Assembly (NCBI GenBank): GCA_000431535.1
Contig: HF991826.1
Span: 65,898-129,897 of the forward strand
Source: Clostridium sp. CAG:678
GTDB taxonomy: Bacteria; Bacillota; Clostridia; Oscillospirales; Acutalibacteraceae
Length of the DNA: 64,000 nucleotides
Reading direction: 5' to 3'
Below the pieces are notes generated by a model. The model saw only the letters and a list, made by a program, of their open reading frames with translations. It searched no databases and was not told the DNA's origin. The stretch's first letter is position 1. Each line of letters begins with the position of its first letter. Shown piece by piece: positions 34,766 through 42,422 of the stretch. The translations under genes were made by a program, and so were the position numbers.

Positions 34766-36661
34766 TTACTGCTGACTATCCTGCTTTGCAACATAATCGC
34801 TGTTTGGATCCGCATAGTTGACATTTTTCATGCCGGCACGCGATTTTACCTCTGTGGCATCCTCCAAAGCAAGTAATTCGTCATTAAAGCAATCCTGCTG
34901 CGCGGTATACATATATTCCGGGCATTTTGAAATAAAGAACATGATATGATAGCCGTATTGCGTTTGAACGATATCCACGTCACCGTATTTGCGGGCGGGA
35001 TCGAGCGCCCAATTTTCAAAATTCTCCGCCGAGCTGCCGGGGGTTACGCCCTCGTAGGCGCCGCCGTAAAGGCCGCCCTGACCGGCAGAGGTGGTGGCGG
35101 TATCATCACTGTATTCCTCGGCAAGGAGCGCAAAAGAAAGTTCTGTTTTATCACCGGCGTTGTATTCTGCCACGATCTCCTGCGCCTGATCGTAAGCCGC
35201 CTGCCATTCTTCATCCGTATACTCCTGTGTCTGAGAATCCGTGCTGCTCTCCTCACCCGATTCAGGCATAACCAGAATATGGCGAACGGAATAGACCTCG
35301 TTCTCTTCCTCAAGGAACGGCTGACCGGTTTTCAAAATAACGTCGATCACACCCACGCTCTCATTTACATAATACGTTGTGCTGCCAACGGCTGTATCCG
35401 TGTTAAATAACCAGTTTGCAGTTTCCTCACCGAAAGAATTTTCAATATCTGACCTTGCCTGTGTGAATTCTACGGATTCGCTGAGGGCTGTTACCGCCTC
35501 TTCCTCCGTTTCAAAATAACCTGCCGCGATGAACTGATCGATCAGCCCTGCGCAAGCCGTTGGAATCAGGGCGCGCATGGAATCCACATCCGTGATCTCT
35601 GCCATATATTTTTCTGCGTTTTCAATGCTCTGCTGCTGTGTGGTAACATCTGTGGAATCATATTCCATTTCAATCAGTGCGTAAGAACAGGATTTATAAT
35701 CGTCCTGATGCTCGTCAAAATAAGCGTCTGTTTCCTCTTGAGAAGGTCTGTCCGTAATACGGAACTGATTATAATAAGTGCCTGCAATGTAATACTGCTC
35801 CATATATTTGCGCAGTGTTTCAAGCCCGCAGTGCGCGCCGAAAGATTCGGCAACATATTCATTGACGCCCTCGCCGGCAGACGACGCGCTTTCCCTAACC
35901 ATATCCAGCTGGGATTCAATATCGTCTTTCTGCGCGTCTGTTAGGGTGATTCCGGCATCCAGACCCTTTTCATAATACATCAGGTTGGATTTGATACGCT
36001 CAGTAGTTGTCTGCTCAAACAGATCCTGCCAGGAAATTTCATTGCCGTCCTGATCCGTTGTATACTGGCTGGCAAAATCCTGCGTGGTATCCAGATCATA
36101 ATAGCCGTAATTGGCATAATATGTATACTCGTACACAACACTATCATAATAATAATTATACAAGCCCACGGAAACATCGATATCGCCGACCGTCATGGCA
36201 ACATTGCCGGGATTCATTTTTTCATTACTGTTGGGAACCGTATAATAACGCACGCCAAGCACAACAAGGATGGCGATGATCACCAGCGCAAGTATGGAAG
36301 ACAGGATCACAGACACGCGCTCTTTTTTGAGTACGATATTCTGCGGCTTAACCTCCGTTACAACCTCCTGCGCGGGGGCGGGCGCGTTGTTTTCGCGCGA
36401 CTGCTCAAATTCAAACTCCACGCCGTTTACGCCGCCAAGCACATTGTTTTCCGCGGCGGGAGCGCTTGCATCAAACTTCCAGTTATCATTTTGCTCATAT
36501 TGAACGCCGCGGTCTTTCGGATCGTTCGCAGCCGTATCGGTTTCTCCGTTTTCCGAAATGCCGGTTTCATCCTGCGCGTCAAGGCGCTGTGTTTTCTGCT
36601 CTTCAGGTTCGTTGTTTCCGCGCGTTTCCTGCGAATCTTTACTGAAATCTTTTTCGCTCAT
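34766..36661 (-). CDS. membrane-anchored parvulin-type foldase, paralogue
   Basis: 631 residues. An acidic cytosolic N-terminus (about 1-110, rich in Glu, Asn, Gln) is followed by one membrane segment (VILSSILALVIIAILVVLG), a SurA-like helical region (MTVGDIDVSVGLYNYYYDS, then DAQKDDIESQLDMVRESASS) and the parvulin domain (VYSVRHILVMPESGEES, AQEIVAEYNAGDKTELSFALLAEE, GGLYGGAY, IVQTQYGYHIMFF). Same layout as the neighbour downstream but with an acidic instead of basic cytosolic tail. AAGGAGAG precedes the start. Predicted extracytoplasmic peptidyl-prolyl isomerase or chaperone. Confidence 0.88.
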   Translation of the reverse strand: MSEKDFSKDSQETRGNNEPEEQKTQRLDAQDETGISENGETDTAANDPKDRGVQYEQNDNWKFDASAPAAENNVLGGVNGVEFEFEQSRENNAPAPAQEVVTEVKPQNIVLKKERVSVILSSILALVIIAILVVLGVRYYTVPNSNEKMNPGNVAMTVGDIDVSVGLYNYYYDSVVYEYTYYANYGYYDLDTTQDFASQYTTDQDGNEISWQDLFEQTTTERIKSNLMYYEKGLDAGITLTDAQKDDIESQLDMVRESASSAGEGVNEYVAESFGAHCGLETLRKYMEQYYIAGTYYNQFRITDRPSQEETDAYFDEHQDDYKSCSYALIEMEYDSTDVTTQQQSIENAEKYMAEITDVDSMRALIPTACAGLIDQFIAAGYFETEEEAVTALSESVEFTQARSDIENSFGEETANWLFNTDTAVGSTTYYVNESVGVIDVILKTGQPFLEEENEVYSVRHILVMPESGEESSTDSQTQEYTDEEWQAAYDQAQEIVAEYNAGDKTELSFALLAEEYSDDTATTSAGQGGLYGGAYEGVTPGSSAENFENWALDPARKYGDVDIVQTQYGYHIMFFISKCPEYMYTAQQDCFNDELLALEDATEVKSRAGMKNVNYADPNSDYVAKQDSQQ

Positions 36662-36693
36662 AAGGACTCTCCTTATAAAATAAAATACAGTTT

Positions 36694-36722
36694 ATTATAC
36701 ACTAACAAGGCGGTTATTTCAA
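36694..36722 (-). promoter_or_regulatory. promoter of the upstream foldase gene
   Basis: Near-consensus on the minus strand: TTGAAA (36722-36717), 17 bases, TATAAT (36699-36694), ending about 33 bases before the ATG. Confidence 0.7.
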
Positions 36723-36772
36723 TAACAAAACATGATCTAAATATGAATATTTTTAACAGGAAAATATTTTTG

Positions 36773-36801
36773 TTGAAAACGCAGTTAAAATGTAGTATTA
36801 T
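36773..36801 (+). promoter_or_regulatory. promoter of the polymerase/ligase gene
   Basis: TTGAAA (36773-36778), 17 bases, TATTAT (36796-36801), giving a leader of about 100 bases that contains two hairpins. Confidence 0.6.
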
Positions 36802-36823
36802 GTGTGTAGTATTTTGCGAATAA

Positions 36824-36893
36824 AGATCCGCTTTATATATTTTGCGCGGATCTGTTATTCTATCTTTTGACACGGTATGATTCTGTGCCGTGT
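36824..36893 (+). promoter_or_regulatory. two-hairpin leader of the polymerase/ligase gene
   Basis: Stem 1 pairs AGATCCGC (36824-36831) with GCGGATCT (36846-36853) and is followed by a pyrimidine-rich run ending TCTTTT. Stem 2 pairs ACACGG (36870-36875) with CCGTGT (36888-36893). Stem 1 with its tail could be an intrinsic terminator or attenuator; no known riboswitch class recognised. Confidence 0.4.
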
Positions 36894-36910
36894 ATCTTAA
36901 TCGGAGAATG

Positions 36911-38323
36911 ATGCTTTCTATGCAACAGATAAGCCATCGGCAGGACAGCCCGGCATGGCGCTGGCTTCTTGCCACGGTATTTCTTTTTCCCATACTGCCG
37001 GAATACATAAGCCCGTTTTTGCTTTTCGCGGCATTTATCGTATTCAAAGTGCAGTGGTCGCGTGAAGGCCGCAAGGCAAAAGTAGGCACGATCGGAAAAG
37101 TTGTGATCGCCTTTATGAGCCTGGCGCTTCTAAGCGTGTTTTGGAGTGATACAAAGCTGGATACGCTCGGCACCGCAGGACTTTGGTGGGCAGTTTTTCT
37201 GATTCTTGTAATGATCTATAACCTGGCGGACACACGGCGGAAAATAGACGATGTGCTGAAAGCGGCTGTATACAGCGGCGCGGTAAACGGCGTTGTGGGC
37301 ACAATACAGGTATGCACCTATGCGCTGAGCAAAGCGGGATACATAAGCAACAGCCTGGTGCTGCCCACCCCCATATACAAAACGCTGGACAAAGCTGTTT
37401 ACACATGGCTGCCGTTTGAAATCAGAACCAACACGTTTTCAGACCGGGCAAGCGGGTTTTTTTCCAATCCCAACCTGCTTTCAACCTATCTTATTTTTGT
37501 GTATCCGCTTTCGGTCTATTTATTTTTAAATGCAAAAACGAAAAAGCAGAAGATTCTTTATTTATTCATCAACCTGTTTATCAGCGCCGGAATCAGTTCC
37601 ACAATGACGCGCGCGGGCTGTGTGATTGCGCTTGCCGGCTGGGTATTCATGTTTATCGTTTTAATCAAGCGCCACGGCAAGACCCTGTTCAGCATATTGA
37701 TACCGACCCTGTTGATCATTGTTCCTTCTTTGCTGACAAGATACGGAATCATCTCCCTGCCCGTTCACGAATCCGCCGGCACAGCGGCACCGCCGCATGA
37801 AACGGCTTCGGCAGCAGCACAGGCTGCAAAACAGTCCTCTGCCAACCATTTTGTGATATGGGAAAGCGTGATAGACTACATTACGGATAATGTTCGGGTT
37901 TTTCTGGGCGGATTAGGATTCGGCTGCGAAAGCACGGGTGATTTTCTTATGGAAAGTTACGGCCTTGACAAACCCCACGCCCACAACTTTATACTGGAAA
38001 TTTGGGCGGAACTCGGTGTGATCGGCATTGCCGCGCTCTTTGCCGTGATCATTATAACGGTGATCACTCTGTTTAAAACAAAAGCGCCAAGCGGCAAACG
38101 ATATGATCTTATCTTTTATGTTTTCACAAGTCTGATCATGTTTTTGGGATTTGGTCTTACCGACTACATATTCAATTCCCCGAAACAGATCATACTTTTC
38201 ATGATTCTGATCGGTCTGACTCAGGCGATAAGCAGATGTTATGAAGAAAACGAGCCGGTACAGATCGAGATTCGGCAGCAGGAACCAAACAACACAAACG
38301 AACGCATTGAAATGCTAACGTAA
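36911..38323 (+). CDS. O-antigen ligase/polymerase family membrane protein
   Basis: About 471 residues with 10-12 hydrophobic segments. Features of the O-antigen ligase (Wzy/WaaL-like) family: RASGFFSNPNLLSTYLIFVYPLSVYLF in the middle, the Thr/Arg-rich STMTRAGCVIALAGW loop, and the large outer loop before GFGCESTGDF...KPHAHNFILEIWAELGVIGIAAL, where the His-bearing HAHN stretch is the family signature. It probably joins or polymerises a lipid-linked surface glycan. The start is uncertain among ATGs at 36908, 36911 and 36920, behind GGAG at 36903. No other polysaccharide genes adjoin it; glycan genes recur at 54-59 kb. Confidence 0.85.
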   Translation: MLSMQQISHRQDSPAWRWLLATVFLFPILPEYISPFLLFAAFIVFKVQWSREGRKAKVGTIGKVVIAFMSLALLSVFWSDTKLDTLGTAGLWWAVFLILVMIYNLADTRRKIDDVLKAAVYSGAVNGVVGTIQVCTYALSKAGYISNSLVLPTPIYKTLDKAVYTWLPFEIRTNTFSDRASGFFSNPNLLSTYLIFVYPLSVYLFLNAKTKKQKILYLFINLFISAGISSTMTRAGCVIALAGWVFMFIVLIKRHGKTLFSILIPTLLIIVPSLLTRYGIISLPVHESAGTAAPPHETASAAAQAAKQSSANHFVIWESVIDYITDNVRVFLGGLGFGCESTGDFLMESYGLDKPHAHNFILEIWAELGVIGIAALFAVIIITVITLFKTKAPSGKRYDLIFYVFTSLIMFLGFGLTDYIFNSPKQIILFMILIGLTQAISRCYEENEPVQIEIRQQEPNNTNERIEMLT

Positions 38324-38341
38324 CAAACAATATAGCAGAAA

Positions 38342-38375
38342 AAAGCCGCGCAGTTTTGGCAAACTGCGCGGCTTT
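38342..38375. terminator. terminator between convergent genes
   Basis: A 15-bp stem AAAGCCGCGCAGTTT with its complement, loop TGGC, followed by AAATTTTAT on the plus strand and A/T-rich bases on the other; 18 bases past the ligase stop. Confidence 0.8.
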
Positions 38376-38458
38376 AAATTTTATGTTGGCCGCAAACCTT
38401 AAAAAATCAGTTCAAAACGGCACTGCGTTTTGCGCTTATGCAAAGATACGGCATTTTA

Positions 38459-39070
38459 TTATCTGCCGCGGTCATAGGAACGCAGACGAAAATGCGCGCC
38501 GCATTCTTCGCAGATCTTACGGGACTTTTCAATATCTTCCGGCGAGATCACGTCAACAACCGTCATCCACACCTGCGCACCGAAAGCAACGCACGCTTTA
38601 GTAAACTCTAACATTGCCGGAAACGCCTTGCCGGGATATATATTTTTCGTGATCTTATCATATTTTTCAGAGGTAGGATCGTTCAGGGAAACTGAAATGA
38701 TATCAATTACCGAACAGATCTCCTCCGCAGTCGGTCTGCCGTTTATGAGATCGGAAAGGCCATTTGTATTGATACGAAGTTTGATATTCGGATACTGTTG
38801 TTTCATATACTTTGCAGTCTTTATCAGATTATCATAAGCATTCGTAGGCTCGCCGTAGCCGCAGAACACAGCCTCCGTAACACCGGTAAAATCATAAGCG
38901 TCAATTGCGGCTTTGATCTCTTCAAAAGTGGGATCCGTATCATGCCAGAGACGTTTTGCATCTCCCACGGCATCCGCCTTTTTACGAATGCAAAACGCAC
39001 AGTTACACGGGCATTTATTTGTAATGTTAAAATAGGTATTGCCATACCAGCCGTAAATGATATCCGCCAT
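38459..39070 (-). CDS. TatD-associated radical SAM protein
   Basis: 203 residues. Opens IIYGWYGNTYFNITNKCPCNCAFC with C20, C24, C27 in the radical SAM CxxxCxxC pattern, then AVFCGYGEPTNAYD (SAM-binding GEP), RINTNGLSDLI and ISVSLNDPTSEKYDKI. Length and phrases match the small radical SAM proteins that occur next to TatD nucleases. No TatD gene is in this window; instead it overlaps by one base (TAATG) the ECF transporter S gene of a vitamin B6 cluster. The reaction is unknown. Confidence 0.88.
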   Translation of the reverse strand: MADIIYGWYGNTYFNITNKCPCNCAFCIRKKADAVGDAKRLWHDTDPTFEEIKAAIDAYDFTGVTEAVFCGYGEPTNAYDNLIKTAKYMKQQYPNIKLRINTNGLSDLINGRPTAEEICSVIDIISVSLNDPTSEKYDKITKNIYPGKAFPAMLEFTKACVAFGAQVWMTVVDVISPEDIEKSRKICEECGAHFRLRSYDRGR

Positions 39071-39582
39071 TATTTTTCAATCTCCTTTTTAAATCTGTTT
39101 TTAATATCCGCGCGGTCAAGCGCAAAAGCAAGAATAACAAACACAACGGCGCTGCCCACCGCCTGAATGACGTTTGCCGGCAGATCGGCTACCGCGCCTG
39201 CTCTGTACACAACAAGATCCGTAAGAAAATAGCCGAGTATTGTTATGACGCCGGAAAGAATCGTAAAAGCCGCGGTGCGTATACTCAGCAATTTCGTATC
39301 TTTTTTTGCTATCAGAACAAACGGCACAGCAATCAGCACTTTAATGATTGCGGACGGAATTGCGTAAACCGCAACGCCGGAAACCAGATCGGCACAAGCG
39401 GCGCCGATTGCGGCGGAAATGAACGACCACGGACCGCCCATCAGCAAAGCCGCTATGTAAATTACGGAATCGCCCACATGGATATAACCGCCGGCCCCTA
39501 TCGGCACATGGAGCATGGTAAGGGCAAAGATCATTGCGGCAAACATTGCCGAAAAGCATATATTTTTTGTTGTTTTATTCAT
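39070..39582 (-). CDS. ECF transporter S component, probably for vitamin B6
   Basis: 170 residues with about six membrane segments: AMFAAMIFALTMLHVPIGAGGYIHVGDSVIYIAALLMGGPWSF is the typical S-component N-terminus, with a short basic tail. S components capture a vitamin and pair with the shared EcfAA'T module, not encoded here. Its start overlaps the pyridoxal kinase stop by four bases (ATGA), and the divergent gene is a MocR regulator, so the cargo is most likely pyridoxine, pyridoxal or pyridoxamine. The specificity is inferred from context only. Confidence 0.88.
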   Translation of the reverse strand: MNKTTKNICFSAMFAAMIFALTMLHVPIGAGGYIHVGDSVIYIAALLMGGPWSFISAAIGAACADLVSGVAVYAIPSAIIKVLIAVPFVLIAKKDTKLLSIRTAAFTILSGVITILGYFLTDLVVYRAGAVADLPANVIQAVGSAVVFVILAFALDRADIKNRFKKEIEK

Positions 39583-40355
39583 ATCAGTTCACCAAGCCTT
39601 TTCTCAAAATCAACGCCTTCCTGGGCGTTTTGCGCATCGGTAACGGCGATCACGCCGGAAACAAATTCGCCTGCTGCGCGCGCAGCGTCAAATACTGAGG
39701 CGCCGTTCAGCATTCTGCCGGTGAGCACCGCGGAAAAGATATCCCCCGTTCCGGAAAAATAGCCGCCGCGCTTTGGCGCAAGAAACGTTTTGCAGCAATC
39801 ACGGGTAAAGACCGTGCTGCCGATCATACCGTCTTTCTCCACGCCCGTGAGAACCACGGCTTTATTGCCGCTTTCCAGCATGATACGCGCCGCTTTTTCG
39901 GCATCGTTTTCACCGGTCAGCCGGCGCAGTTCCGTAACATTCGGTGTTATGACGTCCGCACGGCAGGCAAGTTTTTTAATCTCATCGCAAAGGCTGCCTG
40001 TAAAGCCGTCATACAGCGTGCCGTTATCGCCCATTACGGGATCTACCACGAAAAGCGCCTTTGTATTTTTAAACGAATCAAAAACGGTTTTCACCTCTTC
40101 TGCAGAGGCAAAATAACCGGTCAACACGCCGTCAAACACAGCGCCGAGTTTTTTCCACTGCGCAAAACAAGGGGCAAGAAAAGAGGTCATATCACAGCAA
40201 TGGTAACTTCCGTATGCCGTTTGATTGGAGAGCACCGCTGTAGGCGCGGGATGCGCCTCCACGCCGAGCGCCGAAAGCACGGGAAGCTGCGCGACCAGAG
40301 AACATTTGCCAAACCCGGAAATATCGTTTATAACCGCGCATTTTTTCATAAACAT
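39579..40355 (-). CDS. pdxK: pyridoxal/pyridoxamine kinase
   Basis: 258 residues from the ATG after AAGGGAGCGCG (MFMKKCAVINDISGFGKCSL); the frame extends 20 codons further without a site. Ribokinase-fold B6 kinase: ISGFGKCSLVAQLPVLSALGVEAHPAPTAVLS, then YFASAEEV, VVDPVMGDNGTLYDG, ITPNVTELRRLTG, VVLTGVEKDG and GGYFSGTGDIFSAVLTG with the catalytic Asp of GTGD. It phosphorylates salvaged B6 vitamers with ATP. Next to an S component and a MocR regulator it makes a B6 salvage locus. Confidence 0.93.
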   Translation of the reverse strand: MFMKKCAVINDISGFGKCSLVAQLPVLSALGVEAHPAPTAVLSNQTAYGSYHCCDMTSFLAPCFAQWKKLGAVFDGVLTGYFASAEEVKTVFDSFKNTKALFVVDPVMGDNGTLYDGFTGSLCDEIKKLACRADVITPNVTELRRLTGENDAEKAARIMLESGNKAVVLTGVEKDGMIGSTVFTRDCCKTFLAPKRGGYFSGTGDIFSAVLTGRMLNGASVFDAARAAGEFVSGVIAVTDAQNAQEGVDFEKRLGELI

Positions 40356-40394
40356 CGCGCTCCCTTTTTGTTTTATTGCTTTTTGTTTAAAAAC

Positions 40395-40404
40395 ATTATA
40401 TAAT
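40395..40404. promoter_or_regulatory. overlapping divergent -10 boxes, B6 locus
   Basis: ATTATATAAT serves TATAAT to both strands (plus 40399-40404; minus 40400-40395) between pdxK and the MocR gene. Facing promoters sharing one site would let the regulator control both genes. Clear -35 boxes are not visible. Confidence 0.4.
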
Positions 40405-40456
40405 ATACCAGGCATTATTTATATACGCAATTTTAATATTTTTTTAGGGTACAGTT

Positions 40457-41719
40457 ATGAGTAAATATACAGAAGTTTATGATTACATAAAAAATGAGAT
40501 TATAACGAATCAGATCTCCTACGGGGGAAAACTGCCCTCTGTGCGCAAGGCGAGCAAACTGTTTTCGGTTAGCCGAACAACAATACAAAACGCATACTTT
40601 GCGCTTTCCGAAGACGGGTATATCCTAAGCGAGCCGCAGAGCGGATACTATGTTTCCTACAAAAGCCCGGCGCAGAAAACAGAAACGCCGAAAGCGCAGA
40701 ATAGCCGAATCCGTTACAATTTCAGCGGCACTGCCGCGGATCGGGAAAGTTTTGATTTTGATATCTGGCGCAGGCATATGAAAGCGGCGCTGCGGCAAAA
40801 CGAAAAGCTGCTTTCCTACAGCGAACCGCAGGGCGAGGCGGAACTGCGGCAGGCCATTTCCGAATACATACTGGAAAAACGCAACGTTGCCGCCTCTGCG
40901 GACAGGATCGTGATCGGCGCCGGTGTACAGAGCCTTTTACACGTGCTTTGTGCGCTGATAGACAAAAAGCAGACTGTTTCTTTCCCGGACAGAAGTTTCG
41001 TGCAGGGCTCGGCGCTGTTTACAGACTACGGTTTTGATGTGCATTACCGATATAAGGACGCGGATATCATTTACGTTTCCCCCTCCCACATGACCCGGTG
41101 GGGAGATGTGATGCCGAATAAGCGCAGGATTGAACTGACACGGTATTCGGCACAGCGCGGCAGCCTTGTAATTGAGGACGACTATGAAAGCGATTTTCAG
41201 TACAACAGCATTCCCACGCCGTCTCTTTACGCGCTTTCCGGCGGCAGCAATGTGGTGTACATCGGCTCGTTTTCCCGGCTGCTGCTGCCGTCTATTCGCA
41301 TCAGTTTTATGATTCTGACCAATGAACTTGCCGAAAAATACCGGCAGAATAGTTACAAATTCAGCCAGACCGCGAGCAAGACGGAACAAATTGCGCTTTG
41401 CAGCTTTATACGTGACGGTCGGCTTATGGCGCAGATCAGAAAAACGAGAAGATTTTACACCGCAAAAACAAAATTCTTTTATAACATATTGAAAAAAACA
41501 TTTCCGGGTTGTAAAATAGAGATCAGTGAAAACCTGCTGCAGGTCATTTTGCAGACTCCGTTTCGGGGTGAAGTTTCCGACTTTGAAAAAAACGGAATCA
41601 AACTTTATGTTGAAAACTATGAAAACGGTGTTATCTCCCTGGTTTTAAGCCCGGGAGGAATAGAGCAAAATGAACTGGAAAATGCGGCAAACGCCCTGAA
41701 AAAGTCAATAAACATTTAG
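40457..41719 (+). CDS. MocR/PdxR-family regulator with Arg at the PLP-lysine position
   Basis: 420 residues, short for the family (about 450-500). N-terminal GntR winged helix: YTEVYDYIKNEIITNQISYGGKLPSVRKASKLFSVSRTTIQNAYFALSEDGYI, with DNA-reading SRTTIQNAY. The aminotransferase-like part (about 80-420) has IVIGAGVQSLLHVL, YVSPSHMTRWGDVMPNKRR and VIEDDYESDFQYN. At the site where MocR proteins have SFSK, the lysine bound to PLP, this one reads SFSR (Arg274). It is divergent from pdxK and the S-component gene, which suggests a B6 regulator, but PLP sensing may differ from PdxR. Confidence 0.88.
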   Translation: MSKYTEVYDYIKNEIITNQISYGGKLPSVRKASKLFSVSRTTIQNAYFALSEDGYILSEPQSGYYVSYKSPAQKTETPKAQNSRIRYNFSGTAADRESFDFDIWRRHMKAALRQNEKLLSYSEPQGEAELRQAISEYILEKRNVAASADRIVIGAGVQSLLHVLCALIDKKQTVSFPDRSFVQGSALFTDYGFDVHYRYKDADIIYVSPSHMTRWGDVMPNKRRIELTRYSAQRGSLVIEDDYESDFQYNSIPTPSLYALSGGSNVVYIGSFSRLLLPSIRISFMILTNELAEKYRQNSYKFSQTASKTEQIALCSFIRDGRLMAQIRKTRRFYTAKTKFFYNILKKTFPGCKIEISENLLQVILQTPFRGEVSDFEKNGIKLYVENYENGVISLVLSPGGIEQNELENAANALKKSINI

Positions 41720-41768
41720 AATTTTTGTTCTAACAGTCCGTTTATAAGGACTCTTTACGCATTGCATA

Positions 41769-41796
41769 TTGCAATTGATCCGCATTTGTGTAAAAT
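41769..41796 (+). promoter_or_regulatory. candidate promoter of small membrane protein gene
   Basis: TTGCAA (41769-41774), 16 bases, TAAAAT (41791-41796), 38 bases before the start. A weak AGTCC/GGACT stem at 41735-41752 precedes it. Confidence 0.45.
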
Positions 41797-41834
41797 GAAA
41801 TTGTAAGGAAAAACACGAAAAGGAGAATTGCGAT

Positions 41835-42131
41835 ATGAAAAGTTTTGTAAAGTATATTTTATTGTTTGCCGTAACGGCCGCTACGGGCGCTGCCGTGATG
41901 TCCCTGCCGTTTTTGCTGATTGGGGAAATGAGCCAGAGCGCGATGCGCCTTGTGCTGGCGGGCGAAGTTGCGGCGATTGCAGTCGTATTCAGCGCAGTAT
42001 TTCTGATCAAAGAATCCCGCGAGCAAAAGAAAAAAAGAATAGCGGCGTCAAAAGACCTGCGCTGGCAGGAGATGCTCCGGCAGATCAGCGATACCGGATC
42101 CTACGGTGAAGATTTTGATTTTGCCGCATAA
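41835..42131 (+). CDS. small two-segment membrane protein
   Basis: 98 residues. Two hydrophobic segments (YILLFAVTAATGAAVMSLPFLLI and LVLAGEVAAIAVVFSAVFLI) are followed by a basic then acidic cytosolic tail (KESREQKKKRIAASKD ... SYGEDFDFAA). AAAAGGAGAATTGCGAT precedes the ATG. No family recognised. Another overlapping frame starting at 41828 lacks a site and membrane character and was set aside. Confidence 0.7.
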   Translation: MKSFVKYILLFAVTAATGAAVMSLPFLLIGEMSQSAMRLVLAGEVAAIAVVFSAVFLIKESREQKKKRIAASKDLRWQEMLRQISDTGSYGEDFDFAA

Positions 42132-42156
42132 ATTTTAAACGAAAGTGGAATGGAAT

Positions 42157-42375
42157 ATGGCAAATCTGAGCGAATTTTGCACTTGCACAAACTACAAATG
42201 CAAACTCCACCCGCGAAACCACGACAAGGGCTGCGCCCCTTGCATTGAGAAAAACCTGAAAACAAAAGAAATGCCCAGTTGTTATTTTAATCTGTTTGAA
42301 GGCGCGGACAAGCGCACATCAGACAGTTTTGAGGCATTTTGCGAGCTGGTGCAAAACGAAAAGAAAAAAGCATAA
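42157..42375 (+). CDS. small cysteine-rich protein (DUF6485-like)
   Basis: 72 residues from the ATG giving MANLSEFCTCTNYKCKLHPRNHDKGCAPCIEKNL; an in-frame GTG four codons earlier is the alternative. Six of its seven cysteines lie in the first half as CTC, C, CxxC pairs followed by PSCYFNLF, a pattern like DUF6485 proteins that probably bind zinc or a cluster. Cytosolic, function unknown. It lies 25 bases after the small membrane protein gene and ends at a terminator. Confidence 0.75.
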   Translation: MANLSEFCTCTNYKCKLHPRNHDKGCAPCIEKNLKTKEMPSCYFNLFEGADKRTSDSFEAFCELVQNEKKKA

Positions 42376-42378
42376 AAG

Positions 42379-42410
42379 AGGCTGCTGCCCATACGGGCGG
42401 CAGCCTTATT
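42379..42410 (+). terminator. hairpin between the DUF6485-like and GH127 genes
   Basis: A 12-bp stem AGGCTGCTGCCC / GGGCGGCAGCCT with loop ATAC, followed by TATT. It ends 13-16 bases before the GH127 start, so GH127 needs read-through. Confidence 0.65.
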
Positions 42411-42422
42411 ACGGTAAAATAT

